Part shown: positions 27,278 through 36,768 of the stretch, piece after piece | Numbering within the stretch: position 1 is the first letter of the stretch | Layout of the letters: each line of letters starts with the position of its first letter | Assembly: GCA_019058515.1 (NCBI GenBank) | Contig: JAHPYY010000164.1 | Span: 15,780-79,779 of the forward strand | Length of the DNA stretch: 64,000 nt | From: Promethearchaeota archaeon | Lineage (GTDB): Archaea > Asgardarchaeota > Lokiarchaeia > Sigynarchaeales > SOKP01 | Direction: 5' to 3' | Program-made: the position numbers and the translations under genes | The notes under the pieces: model-generated | The model's input: only the letters and a program-made list of their open reading frames with translations | Told to the model about the DNA's origin: nothing | Databases searched by the model: none

Positions 27278-28093
27278 CTATATTCTTGAAATTACATATT
27301 TAAAATTCTTATCTTCTACTATCCATGAGCGAAGAAAACTATCTTTTTTTCTCTCGTTCCACCGTTCTTCAATATATTGTATTCCTAGAAGGAATTTTGA
27401 AATCACATCAATACCTAAAGGCACATTTTCGTGGCTCGGATAAATTTCTACATCGTTATTTAACTCTTCTTTTATAATTTTAAATAGCTTATTTAAACTT
27501 GATATAACTATTGGAAAATTCTTTTTCTTTGGAAGATACACGGATCCCTCATGGACTAAATCTCCAGTAAATAGTTCTCCTCTATTGCTTAGAAGTGATA
27601 TTGATCCTGGAGAATGACCTGGCGTGTGAATAATTTTTATACTTACATTTCCAAGATCAATTCGTTGACCATCTATTACTTTGTGGATTGTATGAGCAGG
27701 TGGAATCTCGTAATTATGTTTTTGGTATTCCCTTGATTTCTCTGCAGGCGAATCCTTGAGTAAACTTAGATTAACAGAAGCTAAAATCGATTTATATTCC
27801 AGTTCGTGAATATAGATCTCTCCAAATTCGTGATTTCCACACACATGGTCCCAATGGGAATGTGTGTTAAGAACAATTAATTTCAAATCACCAATAATTT
27901 CAGATACTATGGGTTTCAAGGGATACAATCCACATCCCGTGTCAATTAAAAGAGCGGAATCACCTCCCTTAACTAAAAACAAATTGGAATATTCTGTATG
28001 ATAGCGAGGATCCACCTCATCTAATCTTTCCCTTATAATATAGAAGTAATCTTTTTGCTTAATTACTTCAAACCAATTTTTTGTTTCACTCAT
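27278..28093 (-). CDS. Metallo-beta-lactamase-fold hydrolase
   Basis: A 271-residue MBL-fold protein. The zinc motif H78-S-H80-W-D82-H83 is followed by further ligands in HTPGHSPGSI and FTGDLVHEG, with a terminal His in YPSHENVPLG. Glyoxalase II-like thioesterases and many other hydrolases share this architecture, so the substrate is open. Length is that of the single-domain group. No signal peptide. It stands alone. Confidence 0.82.
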   Translation of the reverse strand: MSETKNWFEVIKQKDYFYIIRERLDEVDPRYHTEYSNLFLVKGGDSALLIDTGCGLYPLKPIVSEIIGDLKLIVLNTHSHWDHVCGNHEFGEIYIHELEYKSILASVNLSLLKDSPAEKSREYQKHNYEIPPAHTIHKVIDGQRIDLGNVSIKIIHTPGHSPGSISLLSNRGELFTGDLVHEGSVYLPKKKNFPIVISSLNKLFKIIKEELNNDVEIYPSHENVPLGIDVISKFLLGIQYIEERWNERKKDSFLRSWIVEDKNFKYVISRI

Positions 28094-28358
28094 AGTGTTT
28101 ATTAATGTACTGACGTTAAAAAATATAAATTATTGTAATGGAGTTAAGAAAGAGATTCTTAAGGAAACTATATATAATTGGCATTTTTCTGGCGAATTAA
28201 AGGTGGTGAGACCTCCAATAAAACGCTAGAATAATTGATATCCTAAATTTTTTATTTTATCTTTCTCATTTTTTTTCTAATTATGCTATAAACACAATGA
28301 ATAAATTTAAGTTAGAAATTTGCCTAATGTAAGTTAAAGTAGTCTGGAGATCGAAATA

Positions 28359-29258
28359 ATGTTTTTATATTCTGTATCAGATAAGGGAGACTTAACTAGC
28401 GTAAACAGATTCGAATTCCTAAACGATGACATGTACATGGTCGACGACATAGACGAAAATAACACGATTTTTATTTGGATTGGAAAAGAAAAAAGCGTTG
28501 ATTCGCAAGACATAATCGCTAAAAAAGCAAGGGAACTAAATAAAAGTAAAGGGAATAATAACAAATTATTACTTGTTCATCAAGGTAAGGAATACGGCTC
28601 GTTTCAAGCAATGATGGATAAATTAAAAGACGGTTTAAGCGAAGAAGGAACCATTGAGCGAAGACCTGAATTAAAACTGGAAGAACCAAAGGAACTAATC
28701 GCTGAAGTTGGAAAAAAATCTCCCGAGGTTCGATCTGGAGTGTATCAGTGGCTTAACCAATTAAAGATATATAGGAGTTACGACGAATCCAAGCGATTTC
28801 TAGCTCAATCTACGACTGCAGAACCTAAACCTTTACAGGAAAAGGAAATCGAAGCTTCAATCGTAACGACAGAAAAAGAATTTTCTCATGTCGAAAAGTG
28901 GTTAAATCAACTACAGGAATACCGAGAGGTAGTACCAATTGAAGAAAAAGTAGTAGAAAAAGTTGAAATTTCTGAGGTTATATTAGAAGAAGAGGAAGTA
29001 GAAGAAAAGAAGGAAATCGAGTTCGAAACTTTTGTACGAGTGGGGGCGTATTTTCTGTCGAGAAAGGGATATTCGTACAATGACCTGTGTTACATTCTTG
29101 CAGAGAAACAACAAAATCTTCAAAAAGGAGTAGAGAATGTCGATGAAATGGATATAAAAATAAAAGCTAAGGAAATCTTTAACACTGGATGCACCTACAA
29201 CGAATTATGTTGGCTTATTAGCGAACTGGATACATTAATTGCCCAAGAATATTTATAA
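28359..29258 (+). CDS. Gelsolin-domain protein
   Basis: A 299-residue protein. Residues 1 to about 98 read as a gelsolin/severin repeat: RFEFLNDDMYMVDDIDENNTIFIWIGKEKS (core strands with the L-x-x-x-D-x-Y-x-x-D and I-x-x-W-x-G signature), then a helix, then LLLVHQGKEYGSF. Two copies of a short motif follow, VYQWLNQLKIYR (about 127) and VEKWLNQLQEYR (about 187), in a charged linker, and a helical C-terminal domain (about 225-299) with two related Tyr-N-(D/E)-L-C segments. Gelsolin-like proteins of Asgard archaea can bind actin and profilin-regulated filaments, so a cytoskeletal role is likely. No signal peptide. Confidence 0.75.
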   Translation: MFLYSVSDKGDLTSVNRFEFLNDDMYMVDDIDENNTIFIWIGKEKSVDSQDIIAKKARELNKSKGNNNKLLLVHQGKEYGSFQAMMDKLKDGLSEEGTIERRPELKLEEPKELIAEVGKKSPEVRSGVYQWLNQLKIYRSYDESKRFLAQSTTAEPKPLQEKEIEASIVTTEKEFSHVEKWLNQLQEYREVVPIEEKVVEKVEISEVILEEEEVEEKKEIEFETFVRVGAYFLSRKGYSYNDLCYILAEKQQNLQKGVENVDEMDIKIKAKEIFNTGCTYNELCWLISELDTLIAQEYL

Positions 29259-29301
29259 GAAGATTAATTTTTTTCTTATTAAGTAATAAAAAAGTTGTTG
29301 A

Positions 29302-29565
29302 TTAATCCTTAATTTCAAGGCTTTTTATAACTTGTAAGCTTCGAATTGTTAAATTAGCATCTAAAAAACATAATATACCGTGCTTTGGGTTGCCATGTAA
29401 GTATAAGTGGTAATACATTCCACTCCCGCTTTTTTCTTTAAACCCAATTTTTTCTTTATCTATTTCAATTTTAAATTTCTGACCACAGTAAGGGCATATT
29501 TCTGCAACTGATTCAATACTCTGCAAGTTTACAGTTTTTTGTGTTTTAGATTTAATACTTTCCAT
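29302..29565 (-). CDS. Small stand-alone zinc-ribbon module protein
   Basis: An 87-residue protein with Cys-P-Y-Cys in I-C-P-Y-C-G-Q and the later pattern LCFLDANLTIRSLQVIKSLEI. This is the same module found at the N-terminus of the ubiquitin-like protein and two larger proteins in this window, here without an extension. Family and function are not known to me. It is convergent with the gelsolin-like gene. Confidence 0.6.
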   Translation of the reverse strand: MESIKSKTQKTVNLQSIESVAEICPYCGQKFKIEIDKEKIGFKEKSGSGMYYHLYLHGNPKHGILCFLDANLTIRSLQVIKSLEIKD

Positions 29566-29842
29566 GATGCTATTTTTAATTAAACTATTTATTAAGAAAT
29601 AATATATTGCAAGATTATTAAAAAAATAAGGAGTCCAAATATTACAGAATAGATGGGAAAAAACTCCTAAAAATGATTTTGAGTTTTTATTGAATTTTTC
29701 GTATTTAAATTCTAAAGTTACCTTCCTATAATACCTATCACATTATTTTAAAGCGTTATAACATAATAAATTAATAAAAATTAGTAAATCTTTTGAAAAA
29801 TTAAGCAAAAGTCGAATTACAAGGATTAAAAGTAAATAATAT

Positions 29843-30658
29843 ATGAAGAAACTTAAATTACCAAGCGGGGAACGCATTAATTACTTAGATAAATTAACAG
29901 CACGCTATGTGTACGACGAAATATATAGAGACAACATATATTTACAATTTGGGATTAACATTAAAGATAATGATACTGTTTTGGATGTTGGCGCTAATAT
30001 TGGGCTTTTTACAAGATTTATTTTGCAACAAGCTCAAAATCTCAAAATCTATGCGTTTGAACCCATAACTCCCATATTTAAGGTTTTAAAATTAAATACG
30101 ATTAACTTACCAGCCGAGATTCATCTGTTTAATTTTGGATTAGGTGAGAAGGAAATTGATCTTGAGTTCAATTATTATCCTAAAGTCAGTGGAGACTCGG
30201 CTGCCATTAAGTTCAATTGGGATTTTAAAGTGTCTAAATTTGTTGAACATTATAACGAATTAGTGTGTAAAGAGATCCCAATCGCACGGTTAATTCCAAA
30301 AAAATATAGGAAAAGAGTAGTAAGCTCAGGTCTTAAAAAAATATATCAAGCAGAAAAAGTTATGGGAAAGATAAAGACTCTTACAAAAGTAATAGAAGAA
30401 AACAATATAGAACAAATAGATTTATTAAAAATCGATGCAGAGAATTACGAAAAATATGTACTTGCGGGTATTGATGTAAACGATTGGCTAAAAATTCGAC
30501 AGATTTCCATGGAAGTCCATACTCATGTTGAAGGAGAAGAAAATCTGTTGGATGAGATCGGTTGCTCTTTAGAACAAAAGGGATATGAAATTCATCGTGG
30601 AGGAAACCCTCAAGAAACGCTTCAAGGAGTTTACATGTTATATGCTTTAAAAAAATAG
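29843..30658 (+). CDS. FkbM-family methyltransferase
   Basis: A 271-residue class I SAM methyltransferase of the FkbM type. Motif I is VLDVGANIGLFTRF (about 46-59), FEPITPIFKVLKLN is the second motif, and IDLLKIDAENYEKYVLAG (about 192-209) is the FkbM signature with D-x-E. These enzymes methylate hydroxyls of sugars or small molecules. The extra region around 95-175 is rather basic. Flanked by unrelated genes, so the target is not inferable. Confidence 0.82.
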   Translation: MKKLKLPSGERINYLDKLTARYVYDEIYRDNIYLQFGINIKDNDTVLDVGANIGLFTRFILQQAQNLKIYAFEPITPIFKVLKLNTINLPAEIHLFNFGLGEKEIDLEFNYYPKVSGDSAAIKFNWDFKVSKFVEHYNELVCKEIPIARLIPKKYRKRVVSSGLKKIYQAEKVMGKIKTLTKVIEENNIEQIDLLKIDAENYEKYVLAGIDVNDWLKIRQISMEVHTHVEGEENLLDEIGCSLEQKGYEIHRGGNPQETLQGVYMLYALKK

Positions 30659-30663
30659 TCTTA

Positions 30664-31836
30664 TTAATCTATAGGTAAAGGTGGAACTTCGTCTACTTTC
30701 CATTCTTCCGGTAAAGGAGAATCCCACCAATGGGGAGGAATTTTAGAGTAATCTCCATATTTTTTCACGCCACGCTCAAACGCTTTAATGTTCTTTCTAG
30801 TCACTTGAATATCTCGCGGGGTGGGATAAAGATAGGCGCCAAAACCACCATTTTTAGTACCTAGATTTCTAACCATATGCCATACTTCTCGTTCAACTTC
30901 TTCAGGATAACTATTTGGATAAATTGATTGAATGTTTACGCATCCCCAAAACATAATCTGACCGCTGTATTTTCGTAAGTTAGGATACCCGCTCATTCTG
31001 GGACTATCTAACTCGATAGCATCTAATCCCCAATCAATGAGAATAGGTAAAAGTGGATCTATTTTACCGCAACAGTGAAGGTGAACTTCTAAACCGAGTG
31101 TGTGAGTCCCGTCGATAATGCGTTTGTAGGAGGATTCGTACAACTTGCGAAAAGTCTCCGGTCTAAAGAAAGGATTGTTTTGTTCTCCTAGATCATCTAC
31201 CACCCATACTCCGTGGGCTTTAATCCCATTATTTAGTGCGTATTTCAATACATCCACATGATAATCTGCTACTAATTCAAGAGCTTTTACTAACTCTTTT
31301 GGATGTTGGCGATGATCGACTAAATATGTGCTAAAACCTCGCATCGCAGCAATTACTTGAGACGGTCCAAATGTAGGTAAAAGAAGCATGAAGTAACTAT
31401 CATTCTCGTATCTTTTCGTAAGATCTATTGCAAATTCGTATCTAGATTTATCTTCTGCGTTAGGAGTATATTTTGAAATGTAATCGTCGTAATCTTTCCA
31501 GTTAAGCAATGTAGGCCTTCCGGGGTGACCCATATCGGTGTCATTTCCTTTCATGTTCCATATACATCCCCACTCGTCAATTTCTTCGTGAGGGATGGTT
31601 CGCCACTTATTACCTTCGTAATCAGGATTATTTTTTGCCCATTCAGGTCTGTTCCAGTTAAATGTGCCTCTAACATGAGGAAACAGTCCAATTTCATTCT
31701 CGTTCCAACCAGGATGCCAATTTTTCGAATAAGTTATGGGTATAGGAAAAATATCACCAGAAGCTAAATTAAAAACTGGAATTTTATCTGGTCCTGTAAA
31801 TTTTAAAGCTGCTTTCACTCTCTCGACTGGTTTCAT
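30664..31836 (-). CDS. Uroporphyrinogen-decarboxylase-like (MtaA/MtbA-type) protein
   Basis: A URO-D superfamily TIM barrel of about 390 residues. The start at 31836 (MKPVERVKAALKF) is chosen because the family begins with x-x-R-V-x-x-A-L; the 20 residues encoded upstream in frame look non-coding. HLHCCGKIDPLLPILIDWGLDAIE is the barrel strand with the His/Cys zinc-type motif seen in corrinoid methyltransferases, and FWGCVNIQSIYP follows. Relatives move methyl groups from corrinoid proteins; no corrinoid protein or MttB lies nearby. Substrate unknown. Confidence 0.75.
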   Translation of the reverse strand: MKPVERVKAALKFTGPDKIPVFNLASGDIFPIPITYSKNWHPGWNENEIGLFPHVRGTFNWNRPEWAKNNPDYEGNKWRTIPHEEIDEWGCIWNMKGNDTDMGHPGRPTLLNWKDYDDYISKYTPNAEDKSRYEFAIDLTKRYENDSYFMLLLPTFGPSQVIAAMRGFSTYLVDHRQHPKELVKALELVADYHVDVLKYALNNGIKAHGVWVVDDLGEQNNPFFRPETFRKLYESSYKRIIDGTHTLGLEVHLHCCGKIDPLLPILIDWGLDAIELDSPRMSGYPNLRKYSGQIMFWGCVNIQSIYPNSYPEEVEREVWHMVRNLGTKNGGFGAYLYPTPRDIQVTRKNIKAFERGVKKYGDYSKIPPHWWDSPLPEEWKVDEVPPLPID

Positions 31837-31899
31837 CTTAGTTGTATCCCTACGGTACTCATTCAAACAAAAATTATTGTATTGAATACAACGCAACTT

Positions 31900-32589
31900 T
31901 TATTTTTTGACCATGTGTTTGCAATATAAAACAATATCACCTTCTCTAAATTCGTTAATTTTCTTAGTAGAAAATGTAATAACACTTTGAAAATTTGCCT
32001 TAAGCCGTTTCCAATCATTTGGTTCTACATCAACCCAGAAAACATCCTTATATGGCAAATCCTCTTCCCATTCAATAAAAAGCATTATAGTGAGCTTAGA
32101 AAGCTTTCTGTGAGGGGTAATATAAATGACACTTATGTCGTCAAGAATAATAGAAGCTATATCCATATCAAAAGTTATCTTAGCGGAACTATATTCAGAA
32201 TACTGATATTTTTCATATGATAGACTTTTTTGAATCCATCTTTTGTTTGTTAAAATAACAAATTCTTCATAGTTTCGGTAAGTTTTAAGATTAAAGTTCA
32301 AATTATTTTTTAATTTAAAGTAAGTCTTAATTGATTCAACCAGAAACATACTTGGTACAATTGAAATAATTGCTGTGATTATTACTATAATTAAAATCAA
32401 CAGAAAATTAGTTGGGATTAAAATTGGTGTAAAATAAATCAATATTGGAATGAGTGCTAGTAATATTATTCCAATTAAATAAATAATATTTTTTAGTATC
32501 TCGTTAAGGTAATTCCTCCCTATTTCTTTCTTCCATAATAATGTTTCCTCTGGTAATAAATTGTTTCTAAGAAAATCTTGGGAAGACAT
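31900..32589 (-). CDS. Membrane protein with PH-like domain
   Basis: A 229-residue protein with a strong double membrane hairpin at about 30-85 and a C-terminal soluble domain built mainly of strands, including YEEFVILTNKRWIQKS, a pattern common in bacterial PH-like (bPH2/YdbT-type) domains (x-x-Y-x-L-T-x-x-R). It ends in a basic tail. Probable inner-membrane location with the strand domain in the cytoplasm. Function unknown. Confidence 0.6.
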   Translation of the reverse strand: MSSQDFLRNNLLPEETLLWKKEIGRNYLNEILKNIIYLIGIILLALIPILIYFTPILIPTNFLLILIIVIITAIISIVPSMFLVESIKTYFKLKNNLNFNLKTYRNYEEFVILTNKRWIQKSLSYEKYQYSEYSSAKITFDMDIASIILDDISVIYITPHRKLSKLTIMLFIEWEEDLPYKDVFWVDVEPNDWKRLKANFQSVITFSTKKINEFREGDIVLYCKHMVKK

Positions 32590-32593
32590 TGTT

Positions 32594-33685
32594 TTAATTA
32601 GTTTTTAAGTTCTCATTAAACATCTGTTTGTTGATTTCAACTCCAAGTCCTGGCTTTTCAAGCGCAGAAACATATCCCTCTTTTGCCTTAATAGGTTCTT
32701 CGAGTAATTGATACTCGTCTGGTATGAATGGAAACTCGCACCACTCGCATCTCGTTGCCATTATGAAGTGTAAATTACTTGCTAAGATGTGACCAAACCC
32801 AAAGATGTGAGGAATGCATCGAACCCCTTTAACTTCCGCCATTGCGTCAATTTTTTTGAGTTGCAAGAATCCTCCGCTTCTCGTGACATCGGGTTGAATG
32901 ACGTCAAAGCTTTTTCTTGAAAGAATGTCCTCAAACCTAAAAATCCCCATGTCGTTTTCTCCCCCAGCAATCAAAACTGGTGATTTTTTTCTTAATGTCG
33001 CTAATCCAACTAGATTATCGGTAGGAATAGGTTCTTCGAGCCAAGTTACCTCGTATTTTTTACAGATATTTGCTATCTTCAACGCTTCATCAACGGTATG
33101 ATACGCTGAATTTGCGTCTACCATTATATCTATATCAGGAAACGCATCCCTAACTTCCTTCAGTAGTTGTTCATCTTTTTTAACTCCGTTGCCGATTCTA
33201 AGTTTTACAGCTTTAAATCGGCCTAATTCTGGCTTTAAAGCAGATTCTACTGCTCCTACTGCTGCTTTTGCTGCGTATCCTCGCGGCATAGATGCGTAGC
33301 ACTTTACCTTTTTTTTGCGTCCTCCCAAGAGTTTATAAATGGGTTGTTTTGTAGCTTTCCCCATAATGTCCCAACATGCTATTTGTATAGCTGAAGTTGC
33401 TGGAGCGATTCCAAACATTATCCGATTACTGTTTTGGTAGATCTCGTGGAAAATTTCTTCTACCATAAAGGGATCTTTTTTTAGGACAAGTTTTTTTAAT
33501 GCTTCGTCAATAAAGTGCTTCTGGGCAAGATTGCTTAAGTTCCAATGAGAAAGCGCCCAGCCATCAATTCCCTCGTCAGTTTTTAGGTTAGTGTAAAGAC
33601 CTGAAGCTTTAAATCTGGGCATCGATCCAATTTTTATCTTAAAATCTAATTCTAACAAATAGGTTTTAACGTCTGTTATAATCAT
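32594..33685 (-). CDS. Enolase-superfamily enzyme (mandelate racemase/muconate lactonizing type)
   Basis: A 363-residue two-domain enzyme. Lys161-x-Arg163 lies on strand 2 (usually K-x-K). Metal ligands are Asp190 (IMVDAN), Glu217 (TWLEEP) and Glu243 (AGGEN), and an Asp266 in VIQPDVTRSGG and a His near 291 complete the usual general acid/base set. The N-terminal capping domain (about 1-125) sets specificity. Family members dehydrate sugar acids or racemise and cycloisomerise; sugar-acid dehydration is a reasonable guess given the sugar genes elsewhere in the window. Confidence 0.82.
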   Translation of the reverse strand: MIITDVKTYLLELDFKIKIGSMPRFKASGLYTNLKTDEGIDGWALSHWNLSNLAQKHFIDEALKKLVLKKDPFMVEEIFHEIYQNSNRIMFGIAPATSAIQIACWDIMGKATKQPIYKLLGGRKKKVKCYASMPRGYAAKAAVGAVESALKPELGRFKAVKLRIGNGVKKDEQLLKEVRDAFPDIDIMVDANSAYHTVDEALKIANICKKYEVTWLEEPIPTDNLVGLATLRKKSPVLIAGGENDMGIFRFEDILSRKSFDVIQPDVTRSGGFLQLKKIDAMAEVKGVRCIPHIFGFGHILASNLHFIMATRCEWCEFPFIPDEYQLLEEPIKAKEGYVSALEKPGLGVEINKQMFNENLKTN

Positions 33686-33788
33686 ATTTGATTCCCTATA
33701 ATAATTTGATAAATGGATAAATGAGAGAGGAAATATAAAATAGGTCTAATTTAATTTTAACTAAAATAAAAAGAGATTGAAGTTTTAC

Positions 33789-34280
33789 TTACGATCCTAT
33801 AAAATCAGACAAGATTTTTTCGAAATCTTTTATTTTTTGCGCCTCATCTGGGCGCTCAGGACCTTTCATTCCCTCTAACCGTATCTCAAGAAACTCTTGA
33901 CAAACTTCTCCAAAGCAAGTAGCTTTCTCTAAGGTTTTTCTCATACCTTTGGAGAACATATTCTTCCAAGGAGCGGCGTGGGTGTAAAAAACTGCTACTT
34001 TGGGGATCGGCTCTTTAATGACACCTTCAAGCGATTTTACGTATTTTGTCATTTTCCTATCCGTTCCGAAGGCTTGAATCCTTGTAGCAAGAACTAAAGC
34101 TTCTGGGTTATCGTTTATTATTTCTTCTGGCTTAGTAGAGCTTATGGCACCTACTTTTACCTCAAATTTATCTTTTAACGCTTCTGCAAATTGATTTGAT
34201 AAACGTCTAGTGTTTCCCGCTTGTGAATTATGAATAATCCACGCAACCGTCATAATATTATATGTTAATTCAAACGACAA
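33789..34280 (-). CDS. Flavodoxin-like protein
   Basis: A 163-residue flavodoxin-fold protein. The FMN-phosphate loop region appears as AWIIHNSQAGNTRRLSNQFAEAL (about 13-36), followed by the alternating strand/helix core with ALVLATRIQAFGTDRK and VAVFYTHAAPWKNMFSKGMR. Likely an electron carrier or an FMN-dependent oxidoreductase. Divergently arranged with a second flavodoxin-like gene about 120 bp away. Confidence 0.75.
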   Translation of the reverse strand: MSFELTYNIMTVAWIIHNSQAGNTRRLSNQFAEALKDKFEVKVGAISSTKPEEIINDNPEALVLATRIQAFGTDRKMTKYVKSLEGVIKEPIPKVAVFYTHAAPWKNMFSKGMRKTLEKATCFGEVCQEFLEIRLEGMKGPERPDEAQKIKDFEKILSDFIGS

Positions 34281-34401
34281 TATAAATAATAGTTATCGAT
34301 CTTAAAGAAAAAAAACCTTTGTTCCAGAATCTTTTAAGTAAAATCACAACTAAAATAATGGCATCCAATAATTTTATAATAAACCAAGTGATCATGAAAT
34401 T

Positions 34402-34884
34402 ATGAGTTCTATAGTTTGGATAATGACCCACACTATATTTGGGAATGGGAGAAAGTTAGCTGAATCTCTTAAGGCAGAATGCCCAGAGAACTACGAAGTT
34501 AAAATTGGTGATATTACAGAAGTAACTCCACAAACTGTTGTAATGGACGCTCCCGAGATTATAATCTTAGGTGGAGCGATCAGGAAGATTCGCGCCGACC
34601 CTCCATCGAAGAAGTGGTTAAGAAAACTAAATAAAGTTTTGAAAAAAGAACATAAAAAAGTAAGATTTGGGACCGGATTTCTGACTCATGGTTTACCTAC
34701 GGAAAAAGTTCAAGGATTTGCCAAGAGATATCTAAGAAAAATTGAAAAATCATCTAGGATCGAAAACACTTACTATGAATTACTAACTGTACGGGTTAAA
34801 GATCGGGAAGGACCAATATATGAAGAAGAAATGAAGAAAGCAAAGACATACATTAGAAATTTTCTGATCTGGACTCAAAATTAA
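34402..34884 (+). CDS. Flavodoxin-like protein
   Basis: A 160-residue relative of the neighbouring flavodoxin-like protein, with WIMTHTIFGNGRKLAESLK as the phosphate-loop region, IIILGGAIRKIRADPPSKKW and VRFGTGFLTHGLP. The chain is unusually lysine-rich. It is transcribed away from its paralogue, so a shared promoter region is likely. FMN binding is expected but not certain. Confidence 0.7.
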   Translation: MSSIVWIMTHTIFGNGRKLAESLKAECPENYEVKIGDITEVTPQTVVMDAPEIIILGGAIRKIRADPPSKKWLRKLNKVLKKEHKKVRFGTGFLTHGLPTEKVQGFAKRYLRKIEKSSRIENTYYELLTVRVKDREGPIYEEEMKKAKTYIRNFLIWTQN

Positions 34885-35113
34885 ATTATTTAATAAGTAT
34901 TTTTGTCTACCCTCAAACTATGTCTTATTTTATTTAGTTCCCACCGATTTTTTCGCTTATGAAATATTTATCAAATTTCAAATAATAATGGTAAATATAT
35001 CTATAGATATAGTTCTTAGATAACTTTTTATGAATTTGATATTTAATATACTTAGATTTCTTGATTTGTGTCTATGCTATTTATCTATGACTTACATACT
35101 TGGTTAAAAAAAG

Positions 35114-36139
35114 TTGGTAAATAAAACAGAAAAAAATCTTAATAATAATCTATTCAGAGAGTTCTGCATGCTTTATTTGTTGTATTTTGACGAAGCAAGG
35201 GGTCATACACCGCTTCTTATTTATCCAAGTGAACAATTAATTGATGATAAAAGATTTATGAGACCGATCAAATATCATAGTATCTGGTTTCTGAGTGTAG
35301 AAGAACAAGATTTACTTGATCACATTGATCTTGAATATAAGGGCTACACATTCATGGCCAAGAAATTTTTTGCAAAGTCAACAAGAATAAAAAAGAGAGC
35401 TGGTTTAGAAAAAGAGACTCCCGAAACCATCGTTATAATCCTTTCAATGCCCACTGATTTGGAAATTTTTGGAGACGAGTTAATTCAAACAATCACCAAA
35501 GAAATAATTGAACAATTCGACGATAAATTTTCAGATTTAATTTTGGGACAAAACGCTAAAGAAGAAATTATAAAAACTCCTAAAATTAAGGAGCAAATCC
35601 GAAAATCCGAGGAAATTAAACACGAGATGAAGACTTTAATAAAAAGGATTGGAAATAATTATTTTTCAAAAGTCATCACTCAAGCGGACGGTTCTTCAAT
35701 TAAAAAGCAAAAGGCTATCTCTTATCTTTATTTAAAGGGAATTGATTTTTCGCATATAGATCTTAGCGAAGGCTTAGGTTCCTTTTCTAACGTGAAATTA
35801 TTCGATCCGAAAACCGATTCTCAAACCATGTTGGATGTAAAAAGACCGTTTAATATCACCGATATTCATTTGGTAAAAGATAGTCAAGAAATCGAGATTA
35901 TGGTGAGAAAAAATAACGATAAACAATACGACAATTTAACAGTCAAAATAACTCATGTAAAAGAGTTCTTCGAAAAAGAAATTATGAATCAAACAATTGA
36001 TGACTGGTTTATTGATGAAGAATTATTGTTTATTTCGCCTATAATACCCCATATTAACGATTATTTATTTTTTATTATCGAAGGTAAAAATAAAGAAAAG
36101 CTCCTTTCGAAAAAAATTGATATCAGCTTATTAAATTGA
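35114..36139 (+). CDS. Longin-like N-terminal domain protein, unknown function
   Basis: A 341-residue protein starting at TTG 35114. The N-terminal part (about 15-145) shows strand, strand, helix and strand order: MLYLLYFDEARGHTPLLIYP, IKYHSIWFLSVEEQDLLDH, TIVIILSMP and a long amphipathic helix. This is compatible with a longin/roadblock-like fold, which Asgard archaea use with small GTPases. The middle is charged and helical and the last third (about 245-341) is beta-rich. I cannot name the family. It is followed after about 28 bp by a GNAT gene. Confidence 0.5.
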   Translation: MVNKTEKNLNNNLFREFCMLYLLYFDEARGHTPLLIYPSEQLIDDKRFMRPIKYHSIWFLSVEEQDLLDHIDLEYKGYTFMAKKFFAKSTRIKKRAGLEKETPETIVIILSMPTDLEIFGDELIQTITKEIIEQFDDKFSDLILGQNAKEEIIKTPKIKEQIRKSEEIKHEMKTLIKRIGNNYFSKVITQADGSSIKKQKAISYLYLKGIDFSHIDLSEGLGSFSNVKLFDPKTDSQTMLDVKRPFNITDIHLVKDSQEIEIMVRKNNDKQYDNLTVKITHVKEFFEKEIMNQTIDDWFIDEELLFISPIIPHINDYLFFIIEGKNKEKLLSKKIDISLLN

Positions 36140-36166
36140 AATTAAAATAATTATACACAAAAAATA

Positions 36167-36652
36167 ATGACCATGGAAGAATTAACCGAACACGACATTA
36201 TTATTAGAAATTATAGGACTTCAGATTATCAAGCAACCCTTGAAATTCTAAGAGAATTACATAAACAGTATGATATTGGGTTAAAGGAAGAGAAATGGAG
36301 AGAGACTTCTGGTCTAAGACAATTTAAACCCAATTTAAAACGTATTACCTTAATCGCAGAATTGAAGTCTTCGGGAGTAGTGGTGGCAATGGGCATGTTA
36401 GAGGCTGTCAAGAACAATTTGGGACAATACATAGGTTACCTCGACAATTGGGCTACTAAAAAAGAATACATTGGTAAAGCCATTGGAAAAATCTTAGCGG
36501 ATCGAGCCATCCAAATTTTGCAAAGTTGGGGCTGCGAATCGATTCGAATCAATGTTGGATACGAGTTTCCTGACAAATTATTAACAGTATTTTCAAAATT
36601 AGGGTTTCATCCCATTCTAAAGGTACTTGAAAAAAAACTCGATAATTCATAA
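36167..36652 (+). CDS. GNAT-family N-acetyltransferase
   Basis: A 161-residue single GNAT domain. DIIIRNYRTSDYQATLEILREL is the first strand and helix; YLDNWATKKEYIGKAIGKILADRAIQI is motif A, with G-K-A-I-G-K in place of the usual Q-x-x-G-x-G; and WGCESIRINVGYEF then FSKLGFHPI complete motif B. Either ATG 36167 or 36173 could be used. Substrate unknown; probably co-transcribed with the upstream longin-like gene. Confidence 0.78.
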   Translation: MTMEELTEHDIIIRNYRTSDYQATLEILRELHKQYDIGLKEEKWRETSGLRQFKPNLKRITLIAELKSSGVVVAMGMLEAVKNNLGQYIGYLDNWATKKEYIGKAIGKILADRAIQILQSWGCESIRINVGYEFPDKLLTVFSKLGFHPILKVLEKKLDNS

Positions 36653-36768
36653 AATTATATATAGGAGAAATTATCCATATATATATTATAAGAATATTCT
36701 ATTAGAATTTATTTTGGGATTGTAATTTCTAATTGTATTCTTACTCATCGCTTTCTTGGTAAGATAAC

